Source: Streptomyces sp. YIM 121038 (lineage in GTDB: Bacteria > Actinomycetota > Actinomycetes > Streptomycetales > Streptomycetaceae). Taken from it: DNA of 64,000 nt. Under the pieces are notes generated by a model, which ran no database searches, was not told the origin of the DNA, and saw nothing but the letters and a program-made list of their open reading frames with translations. Each line of letters opens with the position of its first letter. The stretch's first letter is position 1. Shown here in pieces: positions 1-8,510 of this stretch. A program made the translations under genes and the position numbers. Location: contig NZ_CP030771.1 in NCBI RefSeq assembly GCF_006088715.1, positions 682,001 to 746,000 on the forward strand, written 5' to 3'.

Positions 1-2
1 TT

Positions 3-383
3 GCCGACTTCACCCCGGTCGCCGCGCCGAGCCCGGGGATCGAGACCGCGGTGCCCGTGGCGGTGGCCACGATGGCCAAGCAGTACGAGGGCGAGGTCGT
101 CGGGCACTCCACGACCCTGTTCACCGCCGCCGCCGACCAGTCCACCGGCACCGGCACCTATGTCGCGATGGAGTCCTTCGAAGGGGCGCTCCACACGCGG
201 AGCGGCACCTTCAACTTCGCGCACTCGGGGACCACCGTGGACAGCCGCAAGCAGGGCGAGTTCTTCGTGATCGTCCCGGGCAGCGGAACGGGCGACCTCG
301 CGGGGATCACCGGGACCGGGGGCATCGCGGTGGACGAGGACGGCACGCACCGGCTCTGGTTCGACTTCGACCTCGGGCAGTAG
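3..383 (+). CDS. DUF3224 domain protein, 5' end outside window
   Basis: The frame is open from the first bases of the window, so the start lies upstream and only about 126 residues are seen. The pattern of a small beta-barrel with the segments SFEGALHTRSGTF and GTGDLAGITGTG and a final acidic, aromatic strand is that of the DUF3224 family, whose members are usually about 130 residues; only a short N-terminal piece should be missing. The family has an allene-oxide-cyclase-like barrel shape but no established function. It stands alone, converging on the next gene. Family call fairly sure, function unknown. Confidence 0.8.
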   Translation, partial: ADFTPVAAPSPGIETAVPVAVATMAKQYEGEVVGHSTTLFTAAADQSTGTGTYVAMESFEGALHTRSGTFNFAHSGTTVDSRKQGEFFVIVPGSGTGDLAGITGTGGIAVDEDGTHRLWFDFDLGQ

Positions 384-486
384 TGCGGCGGCCCGTCCGT
401 GCACGCGGCGGCCGGGGGACGCGCCCCCGCCGCCACGCCGTGCCCCTGCCGCAGGGCCACCGGCCGGGCCCCGGGAAGCGACCCGC

Positions 487-1329
487 TCACACCTTCCGCC
501 AGCGCGCGCTGGCCCACGAGAAGACACCGAACGCCATCAGCGCCACGGCCAGGGCGACGAGCAGCCACGGCCCGCCCGCGGTGTGGCTGAAGGAGCGCAG
601 GGTGTCGTCCATCCCCTTGGCCTCGCCCGGCTCGTGCCGCACGGCGGCCACGACGAGGAACACACCGGCCGCCGCGAAGGCGCACCCGCGGCCGCAGCCG
701 CCGACCACCCCGAGCACGTCCACGCCCCGGCGCACGGGGGCGGACATCTCCCCCATCCGCAGCCGTCGGCGGTACTTGCGCAGCACGGCCCTGCCGATCA
801 TCCACAGCCCGGCCGCCACGACGCCGAGCCCCGCCGCGCCCACGATCCACTGCCCGCCCCGCCAGTCCAGGACGGTCGCCGTGAAGTCGTCGGCCTGGCG
901 GTCGGAGGAGCCGCTGCCGCTGCCCTTGTCCCCCGTGACGTAGGCCAGGACCAGATAGCTGACCACGCCGTAGAAGACGAACCGGGCCGCTGACAGGAGG
1001 CGTTTGCCCGGCTTGCGCCCCTCGGGACCGGCCTGCCCGAACAGCGCCTCGGACAGCCGCCACAGCGCCATCCCCACGAGCCCGAGACCGAGGAGCCACA
1101 ACAGGGCCTCCCCGAAGGGCTTCTGGGCGAGCTCGGTCAGCGCGCCGCCGCGGTCGGCCTGCTTCCCGTCGTCGTCGGAGAGCGCGATGCGCAACGCCAC
1201 CACGCCGACGAGTACGTAGATCGCGCCGCGCGCCACGAAGCCGGCCCGCGCCGCGACCTCCACCACCCGGCCGCGGGCGAGCCGCCGCGCCCGGCCTGTC
1301 CCGTTTCGCACTACCCCATCAAAGCCCAT
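487..1329 (-). CDS. DUF1206 integral membrane protein
   Basis: 280-residue protein with six hydrophobic segments arranged as three pairs, each pair opening with an ARAG or GRG-like turn followed by a long hydrophobic helix, which is the internal three-fold repeat of DUF1206. The function of this family is not known. The open frame runs further upstream to about 1590, but that part is low-complexity and reads through a tandem repeat, so the ATG at 1329 beginning MGFDGVV is preferred. A polar Gly/Ser-rich loop (about residues 145-160) separates the second and third pairs. It is divergent from the protease gene at 1694 across a repeat-bearing intergenic region. Confidence 0.8.
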   Translation of the reverse strand: MGFDGVVRNGTGRARRLARGRVVEVAARAGFVARGAIYVLVGVVALRIALSDDDGKQADRGGALTELAQKPFGEALLWLLGLGLVGMALWRLSEALFGQAGPEGRKPGKRLLSAARFVFYGVVSYLVLAYVTGDKGSGSGSSDRQADDFTATVLDWRGGQWIVGAAGLGVVAAGLWMIGRAVLRKYRRRLRMGEMSAPVRRGVDVLGVVGGCGRGCAFAAAGVFLVVAAVRHEPGEAKGMDDTLRSFSHTAGGPWLLVALAVALMAFGVFSWASARWRKV

Positions 1330-1422
1330 GGTGGCCGAATCCCCCGGGACCTCCGGCCCATGCCCCCTCGGGCGCGAGGGAGAGGTCACACCGGAGGGCA
1401 GGAGCGTTCCACCCGCCCTACC

Positions 1423-1464
1423 AGGAGCGACCTTTCGCCACGCAGGAGCGACCTTTCGCCACGC
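1423..1464. repeat. exact 21-bp tandem direct repeat in the divergent promoter region
   Basis: Two exact, abutting copies (1423-1443 and 1444-1464) with core GGAGCGACCTTTCGCCACG. They lie 94 to 135 bp upstream of the DUF1206 start and about 230 bp upstream of the protease start, in the 364-bp space between the two divergent genes. A 21-bp period is two helical turns, which suits a paired operator. The rest of the gap holds no convincing gene. Confidence 0.75.
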
Positions 1465-1480
1465 AATAGTCCAGACCATA
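1465..1480. promoter_or_regulatory. possible DasR-type (dre-like) site
   Basis: The 16 bp AATAGTCCAGACCATA matches the known dre consensus for the GlcNAc-responsive regulator DasR (ACTGGTCTAGACCACT) at 11 of 16 positions, and keeps the right half AGACCA. It directly abuts the 21-bp repeat, upstream of a secreted hydrolase gene. DasR control of secreted enzymes is established in Streptomyces; its action here is inference from an imperfect match. Confidence 0.35.
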
Positions 1481-1693
1481 TGTTTTCGCTTGACTATGCA
1501 TGTGTACGCAAGTCTACGCGAGTAGCCATGACCCGCCTCTTGCGATGACGCTGGCCCATCTGCCAGATTTTCAAAGGCCTTTACTGGCATGCACGCGACA
1601 GGATTACCCGCCTCGCGCGTGTACCCCTGGCCGCATACCTATGCGGCTCCGTCCTCGTGAAGGACGCTCCACCCCCACACAATGGAGTTGAAC

Positions 1694-2431
1694 GTGCGAA
1701 TATCCAGACTTCTCCCCGCGGTCGCGGCCGTCGCCCTGACCGTCCTGGGGCTCGCCCCCACCGCCGCCGCCCAGGCCTCGGCGGCCGAGCGCGCGCCCGC
1801 CGCCCCCTCCACCACCGCGGCCCAGCCGATCATCGGCGGCGGCTACGCCAGCAACGCCCCCTGGGCGGCCCGGCTCTTCTCCAACGGGCGGCAGACCTGC
1901 ACCGCCACGATCATCGCCCCGACCTGGATCCTCACCGCCAAGCACTGCGTCAGCGGCGGCGGCCTCTCCTTCCGCATCGGCAGCCTCGACCAGACCACGG
2001 GCGGCACCCAGGCCAACGGCGTCAGCGTCACCAGCAACCCGTCGGCCGACCTGTCCCTGGTCAAGCTCGACCGCTCCGTCGCGGGAACGTACTCGCCGCT
2101 CGGCCAGCCCGGTTCGGTGACCGTGGGCCAGTCCGTGCAGGTCTACGGGTGGGGCGCGACCTCCCAGTGCGGCCAGGAGATCAACTGTCAGTCCCGGCTC
2201 CTGAAGGTCGCCAACGTCACCGTCACCGGTGGCTGCCGCGACGCCTACCAGGGCCAGGCCATCTGCGCCCGCCGGGGCAACGGCATCACCGCGGGCGGCG
2301 ACTCGGGCGGCCCCATGATGGCCAACGGCCTCCAGGTCGGCGTGGCCTCCACCAGTGACCGGCAGACCACCACCGCGTACACGAACGTGACGGCGTACCG
2401 CTCCTGGATCCAGAGCGTGGCCGGAGTCTGA
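1694..2431 (+). CDS. secreted trypsin-like serine protease (S1 family)
   Basis: 245-residue exported chymotrypsin-fold protease. An N-terminal signal peptide (RISRLLPAVAAVALTVLG, then Ala-rich cleavage sites) and a short propeptide precede the activation site IIGGGYA near residue 46. The triad is visible: His84 in LTAKHC, Asp119 in SADLSLVKLD and Ser204 in GGDSGGP. Six cysteines in the mature part can pair as in bacterial trypsins and SGT-like enzymes. The GTG at 1694 is chosen because TGGAG lies six bases upstream; an ATG at 1682 would add four residues but has no ribosome site. A strong palindromic terminator follows. Likely an extracellular nutrient protease. Confidence 0.9.
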   Translation: MRISRLLPAVAAVALTVLGLAPTAAAQASAAERAPAAPSTTAAQPIIGGGYASNAPWAARLFSNGRQTCTATIIAPTWILTAKHCVSGGGLSFRIGSLDQTTGGTQANGVSVTSNPSADLSLVKLDRSVAGTYSPLGQPGSVTVGQSVQVYGWGATSQCGQEINCQSRLLKVANVTVTGGCRDAYQGQAICARRGNGITAGGDSGGPMMANGLQVGVASTSDRQTTTAYTNVTAYRSWIQSVAGV

Positions 2432-2440
2432 GCCACCCCT

Positions 2441-2468
2441 CCCCTCCGCGCGGCGCCGCGCGGAGGGG
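2441..2468. terminator. bidirectional terminator, perfect 14-bp palindrome
   Basis: The arm CCCCTCCGCGCGGC (2441-2454) is followed directly by its exact reverse complement (2455-2468). It lies between two converging genes (ends at 2431 and 2483) and can serve both. Confidence 0.8.
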
Positions 2469-2482
2469 GCACGGACCCCGGT

Positions 2483-3439
2483 TCACCGACGGAAGTAGAG
2501 GCGCACGAGCGAGCCGTCCGGGCCGAGCCGCTCGGTCATCAGGTCGCTCAACTGCCGCACGACCCACAGGCCGTGTCCGCTCGCCGCGCGCGGGGCCGGT
2601 GGCAGATGGCCGGGGAAGGCGGGCACGCTCGGCAGGTGGCCGCGGCCGCCGTCGGCGATCTCGCAGACCAGGTACTCGGGCTCGCTCCACAGCCGCAGCA
2701 CCCCGTGCCCGCCGCCGAAGCGGATGGCGTTGACCACGGTCTCGTGCACGGCGACGACCAGGTCCTGGACGCGGCCCTCGGCGAGCGCCCGGCCGCGCGC
2801 GAACTCGGCGGCGGCCGCGCGGGCCACGGTCGTCCGCCCCCGCTCGAAGGGAATCTCTGCGGCCGCACGGAAGGCCGGGGCGGCCGACTCGCGTTCGGCC
2901 TCGTCGCACTCGGCGTAGAAGTCGGCCGGAGCGGCGTACCGGTCGTTGCGCAGCAGCGCGTCGTCGCCGACGGCGAGCTCGGGGTGGGTGCGGCGGGCGG
3001 TCGTGATGACCGCTTCCGGCAGGGCCCGGGTGTCGTACGGACACAGGATCCAGTGGCCGGATTCGGCGAACGCGACGTTCAGGAGCGACTCGTAGCGCAT
3101 CCACTCCTGGACCTCCAGGGTGGTGCGCCCCGTCCAGACGGGTTCGCCGATCACCCGGACTCGGCGGGCGCCGCCCTGCTCGCGGGCGGTGCAGTACGCG
3201 TGGTACTGGCCGAGGGTGCGCGAGGGGTAGTGGTACCAGTCCAGGCAGTCGATGAACTCCACCTCGCGCGCCGCGCCGCCCAGCGCGTCCCGCAGCAGGT
3301 CGATGTTGCCGCCCGCGACGACGGCGAGCAGCGCGTCACCCGCCTCCAGGCCCTCGCGCACATAGCCGAGGGTGCCCTCCAGGAATTCCTCGTCCGCGCC
3401 GTAGCACAGCGCCTGATGGACGAAGCCGGTTCGCGTCAT
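2483..3439 (-). CDS. MEDS domain plus HATPase anti-sigma-factor-type regulator (RsbA-like)
   Basis: 318 residues. Residues 1-165 form a MEDS (DcmR-type sensory) domain with [23 protein letters not shown] and a DCLDWY segment. Residues 190-318 form a GHKL ATPase of the RsbW/HATPase_c_2 type, with the N-box around [11 protein letters not shown], the G1-like ADGGRG and the G2-like [12 protein letters not shown]. No histidine phosphoacceptor domain is present, so it is not a normal sensor kinase. By family it would bind ATP and phosphorylate or sequester an anti-anti-sigma or sigma partner. Its ATG overlaps the stop of the upstream MEDS-STAS gene (ATGA), so the two are translationally coupled and probably work together. 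Confidence 0.85.
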   Translation of the reverse strand: MTRTGFVHQALCYGADEEFLEGTLGYVREGLEAGDALLAVVAGGNIDLLRDALGGAAREVEFIDCLDWYHYPSRTLGQYHAYCTAREQGGARRVRVIGEPVWTGRTTLEVQEWMRYESLLNVAFAESGHWILCPYDTRALPEAVITTARRTHPELAVGDDALLRNDRYAAPADFYAECDEAERESAAPAFRAAAEIPFERGRTTVARAAAAEFARGRALAEGRVQDLVVAVHETVVNAIRFGGGHGVLRLWSEPEYLVCEIADGGRGHLPSVPAFPGHLPPAPRAASGHGLWVVRQLSDLMTERLGPDGSLVRLYFRR

Positions 3440-4326
3440 CGCTCCTCATCCCCCCTGTCGACCTCCAGGCCGGGGACCGCGTCCCAGCCCGTGACCCGCA
3501 TGACCCGGTGCACGTGCGGGGCGACCCCGGTGAGGAGGAGGCCGCCGCCCCCCGCGCGCAGGCGCAGGCCCGTGTGGACCAGCAAGCGCAGGGCTCCCAC
3601 GTCGATGAACGACACGTCGCGCAGGCTGAGCCGGGTGCGGTGGCCGTCGGCCCGGCCCGCGGTGCGCGCGGCCTCGCCGTGCAGGGCCCGCGCCACGGCG
3701 GTGACGTTGGTGTCGTCGACCTCTCCGGACAGCGCGAGTCCTGGCGGGGCGAACGTACGGGTGATGCTGAGCAGTTCGTCCTTCCAGACGTGGTCGGCCA
3801 CGGCCCGGCCGTGGTGCAGCCCCTCCACGGGCGCCCACTCGTGGGCCTCGAAGACACGTCGGTCGTACTGACAGACCGCGAGCACGGGCAGCGCCTGGAA
3901 GACCGGGTCGAGCAGGCGCTCGGCGTCCTGGAGCTCCTTGAACGCGTCGTCACCGGGGCCGCGTACGACTTCGAGGGCGACGCGCAGCCCGAGGAAGCCG
4001 TCGGCCACGGCGTCCTCCGCCTCGCGGCGCACCCGCTCGTCGAGGTCCCACAGCGACTCCGGGGTGCCGAACCGGGGGTCGAACCGCAGCCCTCCCGTGC
4101 CCAACGCGTGCTCCACGTCGACCCCGTGGCCGCGCAGGAACCCGAGCGCCGCCTCGGGCGACGCGGGCCCCGAGGTGAGGACGAGGCCGCGGTGTCCGCT
4201 GGCCAGGCCGTCCAGGAGGAAGGCGGCGAGCATCACCTCGCGCTCCTCCTCCGTGTCGTAGCCGAGGAGGAGGTGGTCACCGCACCTCATCTGCCCGACG
4301 GCTCTGAGTACCGGTTCCATGTCCAT
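3436..4326 (-). CDS. MEDS domain plus STAS domain protein
   Basis: 296 residues: an N-terminal MEDS sensory domain (about 1-170, [22 protein letters not shown]) and a C-terminal STAS domain (about 195-290). In classical anti-anti-sigma factors the phosphorylated Ser lies in a D-S-S-G turn; here the turn reads [11 protein letters not shown], with no serine, so ordinary phospho-switching looks unlikely. The start is the ATG at 4326, nine bases after GAGGGG; a GTG at 4335 is also open. It is first in a two-gene unit with the MEDS-HATPase gene and divergent from the AfsR-like ATPase gene at 4452. Confidence 0.8.
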   Translation of the reverse strand: MDMEPVLRAVGQMRCGDHLLLGYDTEEEREVMLAAFLLDGLASGHRGLVLTSGPASPEAALGFLRGHGVDVEHALGTGGLRFDPRFGTPESLWDLDERVRREAEDAVADGFLGLRVALEVVRGPGDDAFKELQDAERLLDPVFQALPVLAVCQYDRRVFEAHEWAPVEGLHHGRAVADHVWKDELLSITRTFAPPGLALSGEVDDTNVTAVARALHGEAARTAGRADGHRTRLSLRDVSFIDVGALRLLVHTGLRLRAGGGGLLLTGVAPHVHRVMRVTGWDAVPGLEVDRGDEER

Positions 4327-4451
4327 CCGACCCACCCCCCTCGCGCCTCGCCCTCACCACAACTACGCGGTGTGTCGGGACGGTTACACGCTACGCCGGA
4401 AACAGGGCCGCCGTAGCCGATATGGTGATCCACACCTCACAAGGGGAAGGC

Positions 4452-6557
4452 ATGTCCGCCTCAGTGCGCAACGGCAACGACCGCCTCGGCAACCTGCCCG
4501 TGGAGCCCAACGCGTTCGTCGGCCGGAAGACCGAACTGGCCCGCATCGACCAGCTGTTGGGACGCGAGCGCCTGGTGACCCTGACGGGCCCGGGCGGCGT
4601 GGGCAAGTCCCGGCTCGCGGTGCGTGCCGCCGCCGCGGCTCGGGGGCGCTTCCCCGGCGGCGTGTGGCTGGTCGAACTGTCCGCGCTCACCGATCCCGCA
4701 CTCGTCGCCGTCGCGATCGCGCAGGCCCTGGGCCTCGCCGACGAGCCGGCCCGCCCCGCGCTCGCGGCCGTCGCCGGGCACCTGGGCGACAAGCCGGTGC
4801 TGTTGGTCCTGGACACGTGCGAGCACCTCCTCCCCGCCTGTGCGCGCCTGGCCACCGCCCTGCTCGCCCGCGCGCCGCGGCTGCGCGTCCTCGCGACCAG
4901 CAGACAGCCGCTCGCCGCGGACGGCGAACACGTCCTCGCGGTCGGGCCCCTGCCGGTCGCCGCCCCCACGTCGGGCGGGGGCGCGGTGGGCGGGGACGCG
5001 GTGGCGCTCTTCGCGGCCCGGGCCGCCGCCGCGGCGCCCTCCTTCGCCCTCACCGCCGTCAACCGCCTCCAGGTCAACGCCGTCTGCGAGCGCCTGGACG
5101 GCATTCCGCTCGCCCTGGAACTGGCCGCCGCGCGCCTGCGCGACCTCCCCCTGGACCGGCTGCTCGCGGGCCTCGACGCCCGCTTCGAGCTGCTCACCGC
5201 GGCGGGGCCCGCACGCCCCGCACGCCATCAGGCCCTGCGGACGGCCGTCGGCTGGAGCCACGAGCTGTGCACCCCGCTGGAGCGGCTGCTGTGGGCCAGG
5301 CTCTCGGTGTTCGCCGGGGGCTGGGACCTGGAGGCCGCCGAATTCGTCTGCCACGGCGGCCCGTTGAGCGCCGAGCACGTCCTGGAACATCTGGCGGGGC
5401 TCGCCGAGAAGTCGATCGTGACGCAGGAGCCGGACGGGACCGGGCCGTGCTTCCGGATGCTCGACACCCTCCGCGAGTTCGGCGCCCGGTGGCTGGCCGA
5501 ACTCGGCGAGGCCGATGACGTCCGCCGCCGCCACCGCGACTACTACCGCTGGCTCGTCCGGCGCGCCGAGGCCGAGTGGCTCGGCCCCGGCCAGCGCGCC
5601 TGGGCCGACCACATGAGCACCGAGCACGCCAACCTCCGCCTCGCCCTCGACACCTGTCTGCGGGACCCCGAGCCCACGCTCGCCCTCGAACTGGCGGGCA
5701 CGCTCTGGTTCTTCTGGTTCGCCGCCGGTCACGCCGAGGAGGGCCGCGCGTACTTGGAGCGCGCCCTCGGCCGGGGCAGCGGCACGAGCGCCGAGCGCAC
5801 CCTCGCCACCTGGGCGCACCGCCTCATCACCCTGACCCCGGACGACCTCGACGCCGCCGAGGAGGTCGCCGCCGGGTACGCGCGTCTCGCCGCGGCGCGC
5901 GGCCTGCCCCCGGCGGCGCGGATCCTGCCGCTGAACGGGGCCTCCCTGGCCGCGCGCGGCGAGTCCGCCCGCTCGGCCGTCCTGCACGGCGCGCCGGGGC
6001 CGGGGCCCGCGGGCGGCGGCGGTGCCACCTTCTTCAAACTGACCAGCCACGCCGTGCAGGCGTACCTCCTCGCGGGGCAGGGCGCCCCGGCCCGCGCCGC
6101 CAGGGCCGCCGAGCGGCTCAGCGCCGAGTGCGACAAGCACGGCGAGCTGTGGATGCGCGCGTGGGGCGACTACTACCTGGGCCTGGCCCGGCTCGGCCTC
6201 GGGGACACCGAATCCGCGGCCGACTGCGCCCGCGCCGCCCTGGCCGCCAAGTGGCGCATCCACGACCGCCTCGGCACCGCCGCGGCCGTGGATCTCCTGG
6301 TGTGCGTGGAGGCGGCCCGGGGGCGGCCCGAGCGTGCCGCGCGGCTGCTCGGGGCCGCCGCCGGGCTGTGGCGCCGGGTGGGGCTCGCGCGGTTCGGGGA
6401 CGCCGAGGCCACCGTCGTCCAGCGGGAGCAGCGGCGCAGGCTCCGCGGAGAGCTGGGCGACGCGCGGCTCGGCCGCCTGCTGGCCGAGGGCCTGGCCCTG
6501 GACACCCGCCAGACCGTGGAGTTCGCCCTCGCCGAGGCGCCGGAGGGCCGGTCCTGA
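4452..6557 (+). CDS. AfsR/LuxR-family-like NB-ARC ATPase with TPR region, no DNA-binding domain
   Basis: 701 residues. The N-terminus enters directly into a STAND/NB-ARC ATPase: Walker A GPGGVGKS (46-53), Walker B VLLVLDTCEHLL (about 115-126), LATSRQPL sensor, and the signature GIPLALELAAARLRDL. A winged-helix region and a TPR-like helical region (about 400-660) follow. SARP regulators carry an OmpR-type DNA-binding domain before this module, and LAL regulators carry a LuxR helix-turn-helix after it. This protein has neither, ending just where a LuxR domain would normally begin. The ATG at 4452 has AAGGGGAAGG upstream. It may be a signal-sensing ATPase acting through protein contacts. The surrounding MEDS/STAS genes suggest a regulatory group. 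Confidence 0.8.
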   Translation: MSASVRNGNDRLGNLPVEPNAFVGRKTELARIDQLLGRERLVTLTGPGGVGKSRLAVRAAAAARGRFPGGVWLVELSALTDPALVAVAIAQALGLADEPARPALAAVAGHLGDKPVLLVLDTCEHLLPACARLATALLARAPRLRVLATSRQPLAADGEHVLAVGPLPVAAPTSGGGAVGGDAVALFAARAAAAAPSFALTAVNRLQVNAVCERLDGIPLALELAAARLRDLPLDRLLAGLDARFELLTAAGPARPARHQALRTAVGWSHELCTPLERLLWARLSVFAGGWDLEAAEFVCHGGPLSAEHVLEHLAGLAEKSIVTQEPDGTGPCFRMLDTLREFGARWLAELGEADDVRRRHRDYYRWLVRRAEAEWLGPGQRAWADHMSTEHANLRLALDTCLRDPEPTLALELAGTLWFFWFAAGHAEEGRAYLERALGRGSGTSAERTLATWAHRLITLTPDDLDAAEEVAAGYARLAAARGLPPAARILPLNGASLAARGESARSAVLHGAPGPGPAGGGGATFFKLTSHAVQAYLLAGQGAPARAARAAERLSAECDKHGELWMRAWGDYYLGLARLGLGDTESAADCARAALAAKWRIHDRLGTAAAVDLLVCVEAARGRPERAARLLGAAAGLWRRVGLARFGDAEATVVQREQRRRLRGELGDARLGRLLAEGLALDTRQTVEFALAEAPEGRS

Positions 6558-6761
6558 GCCGGGCCCGGCGTGGGGTGCCCCCGGTGTGGGCCCGCGTGCG
6601 CTCCGGCACGCGCCCGCTCCCCCGCTCACCCGATCGAGCGACAGCCATTCCCCTGACGGGGCTGTTGACCGGGGGGTACCGTCCCACCGTGCAACCGCCG
6701 AACTCGGCACGGCCCAGGCAACCACGACGACCGCACACGACTGCCGAGGTGAGCAGCCGCC

Positions 6762-7265
6762 ATGAGTGAGCCATGGCAACGGGACATCCGCCGCCGACCG
6801 GCGCTCGCCACGGCGCGCCACACGGGGTGGTCCGCGCACAGCCGCGTCCTGGCCGGGCACACCGTCGTCGAACTCAGCGGTGAGATCGACCTGGACGCCG
6901 ACACCGACCTCCGGCTCTATCTGGACGGGGTGACCTGCCGCCCGTTCGCCCGGGTCGTCGTCGACCTGCGCCCGGTGACCTTCATCGACTGCGTCGGCCT
7001 CTCCCTGCTCGTCCGGGCCCACCGGCGGGCGCGGGAGCGCGAGGGCAGGCTCCTGCTGGTCGGCTCCGACCCGCTGCTGCTGCGGATCCTGCACGTCACG
7101 GGTCTCGACCGGCCGCTGCCCGCCCACCCCACCCTCGGTCACGCGCTGGCCGCGGGCGACGCGCCGCCGCCCGCTGTCGAGGACGTCCTGGCCCTCGCCG
7201 CGGACGGCGACCCGCCCGTGGTGCCCCAGGGGCACGACGACACCTCTCAGGGCCCGCTCGCGTGA
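6762..7265 (+). CDS. STAS domain protein (anti-sigma factor antagonist-like)
   Basis: 167 residues with a single STAS domain at about 25-125 (HTVVELSGEIDLDADTDL and VVVDLRPVTFIDCVGLSLLV). The conserved phosphorylatable D-S-S-G turn is replaced by D-C-V-G, so the usual regulatory serine is missing, as in the MEDS-STAS protein at 3436. The last 40 residues are Asp/Pro-rich and look disordered. It begins 205 bp after the AfsR-like ATPase gene on the same strand and may be co-transcribed. By family it would bind an anti-sigma factor; constitutive binding is inference from the missing serine. Confidence 0.8.
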   Translation: MSEPWQRDIRRRPALATARHTGWSAHSRVLAGHTVVELSGEIDLDADTDLRLYLDGVTCRPFARVVVDLRPVTFIDCVGLSLLVRAHRRAREREGRLLLVGSDPLLLRILHVTGLDRPLPAHPTLGHALAAGDAPPPAVEDVLALAADGDPPVVPQGHDDTSQGPLA

Positions 7266-7370
7266 GCCCGCGCGGTGCGGGCCGCACCCCCCGCAGCACG
7301 TCACCCGGGCGTCACCTGCGTCACTCCTGAAATCGCACAACGAGCCGCCGTGATTCCCGGAAATAGGGCG

Positions 7371-7399
7371 GTACAAGAAAAGGCTTTCGCCGCTACACT
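7371..7399 (+). promoter_or_regulatory. possible promoter of the AAA+ cassette
   Basis: GTACAA (7371-7376) and TACACT (7394-7399) are separated by exactly 17 bp, in a locally AT-richer stretch about 50 bp upstream of the first cassette gene. The -10 matches 4 of 6 consensus bases; the -35 is weak. Confidence 0.35.
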
Positions 7400-7447
7400 C
7401 GCTCATCGGGATATCCGGCTTCGGGGGATTTCGGGGGGCGATCACGC

Positions 7448-7870
7448 ATGGCCGATGATCCACAATCACCAGGTTCAGCCGCACGGCACGGACGCCGCCG
7501 CCCATGGCACCGGGAAGTCCAGCCGGAGGCCGCGGAAGCCATCGTCGGAGTTCTGCAGCTCCTCGGCGATGTCGCGATCAAAATCGCGCAAGTGCCGCGA
7601 CCGCTGCAGCTGAAGAAGCTCACCTTCGACGAGGTCGTCCGCTATTTCGTGGAGGAACGCCCGGACGTGCCTCAGGTGCACCACGGCGCCCTCCTCACCC
7701 GGCAGGGACTTTCCTACGGATTCCCTTGTCTCCAGCTGTTCGTCGACCGGGACAACCATCCCTGTCTGCGCCCCTCCGGGGAGCCGTACGGCAGGTTCAT
7801 GGTGGCGAAGGAGCTGGACGGTGAACTCCTGGGGATGTTCGGCGGGCGGGAACTCATCATCTTCGAGTAG
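7448..7870 (+). CDS. hypothetical protein, first gene of AAA+ cassette
   Basis: 140-residue soluble protein of no family that I recognise. The first 25 residues are basic and polar. A hydrophobic helix (EAIVGVLQLLGDVAIKIAQV) follows, then a mixed alpha/beta region with LTFDEVVRYFVEERPDVPQVHHGALL, and an LQLFVDRDNHPCLRPSGEPYG segment. The C-terminus is hydrophobic and acidic (MFGGRELIIFE). It has no signal peptide or clear membrane anchor. It begins a run of five closely packed genes that ends in an AAA+ ATPase, so it may be an adaptor, substrate or sensor for that ATPase; this is inference from position only. Confidence 0.7.
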   Translation: MADDPQSPGSAARHGRRRPWHREVQPEAAEAIVGVLQLLGDVAIKIAQVPRPLQLKKLTFDEVVRYFVEERPDVPQVHHGALLTRQGLSYGFPCLQLFVDRDNHPCLRPSGEPYGRFMVAKELDGELLGMFGGRELIIFE

Positions 7871-7907
7871 CGCCACGGCCGGGAGTGGGGCAGTGCGGGA
7901 GGAATCG

Positions 7908-8054
7908 ATGGGGAAATGGGCGGCCGTGGCCGCCGGATTGGCCGTCGCGGTGCCGTTGGCCGTCGCGACGTTCCGCGCGCGCAGGAAGAGGAACCGGCTG
8001 GACACAAAGATCGATCAAGCAGAACTGAACCGGTGGTTCCGGCGCCATCGCTGA
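7908..8054 (+). CDS. small single-span membrane protein
   Basis: 48 residues beginning MGKWAAVAAGLAVAVPLAVATF, a single hydrophobic span, then a very basic cytoplasmic tail RARRKRNRLDTKIDQ ending in WFRRHR. The ATG at 7908 has a strong GGGAGGAATCG ribosome site, which decides the start; the longer open frame upstream has none. It lies 37 bp after the preceding gene in the AAA+ cassette. No family recognised. Confidence 0.6.
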   Translation: MGKWAAVAAGLAVAVPLAVATFRARRKRNRLDTKIDQAELNRWFRRHR

Positions 8055-8141
8055 TACCGCGACGGCCACGTACGACGAGTCCGTAACCACATCCGAGCAA
8101 CAGCGGAAGAAAAACGAACACTATCGGGGGGAAAGACACCA

Positions 8142-8501
8142 ATGGATCCACTCTCCCTCATCGCCGCGATCGCCTTCTTCGGCTATATCGCGGTGGTGAT
8201 CGTCTCCATCACCGTGGAAATCATCACGGAATGGTTCCGGGCGCGCGGCAGGATCAAGGCGGACAACGCCAACGCGATCGCCTTCTCGCTCGCCGAGCGC
8301 ATCGCCAACAAGGACTACGCGAAGGTGGGCGGGGTGTTCGACAAGACCCCGACGACCGCGTCCACGCGCATCGTGCAGGGCTTCTTCGACGAGCGGACCG
8401 GCCGGGTGGTCCAGGCACGGGCGCTCGCCAGCGCCCGCCAGCCCGACGCCGCCGTGGTGCGCCACCACGCGGCGGGCCGCGGGCTCGTCGTCTACACCTG
8501 A
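8142..8501 (+). CDS. membrane-anchored hypothetical protein, paralogue A of AAA+ cassette
   Basis: 119 residues: an N-terminal membrane span (LIAAIAFFGYIAVVIVSITVEII), then a cytoplasmic domain of about 85 residues containing AFSLAERIANKDYAKVGGVFDK and ending GRGLVVYT. The ATG at 8142 follows AACACTATCGGGGGGAAAG. The cytoplasmic domain has the same plan as the next gene's product (E-R-x-x-x-x-DY-x-x-VGG-x-F, then a C-terminal G-x-x-V-x-T), so the two are probably diverged paralogues. Function unknown. Confidence 0.65.
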   Translation: MDPLSLIAAIAFFGYIAVVIVSITVEIITEWFRARGRIKADNANAIAFSLAERIANKDYAKVGGVFDKTPTTASTRIVQGFFDERTGRVVQARALASARQPDAAVVRHHAAGRGLVVYT

Positions 8502-8510
8502 GGGGCAGCG

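Noticed and set aside
4461..7505. Long open frame on the minus strand opposite the AfsR-like ATPase
   Set aside because: It is over 1000 codons but made of Arg/Gly/Pro/Ala-rich non-protein-like sequence, the usual antisense echo of a GC-rich gene with motifs on the other strand.
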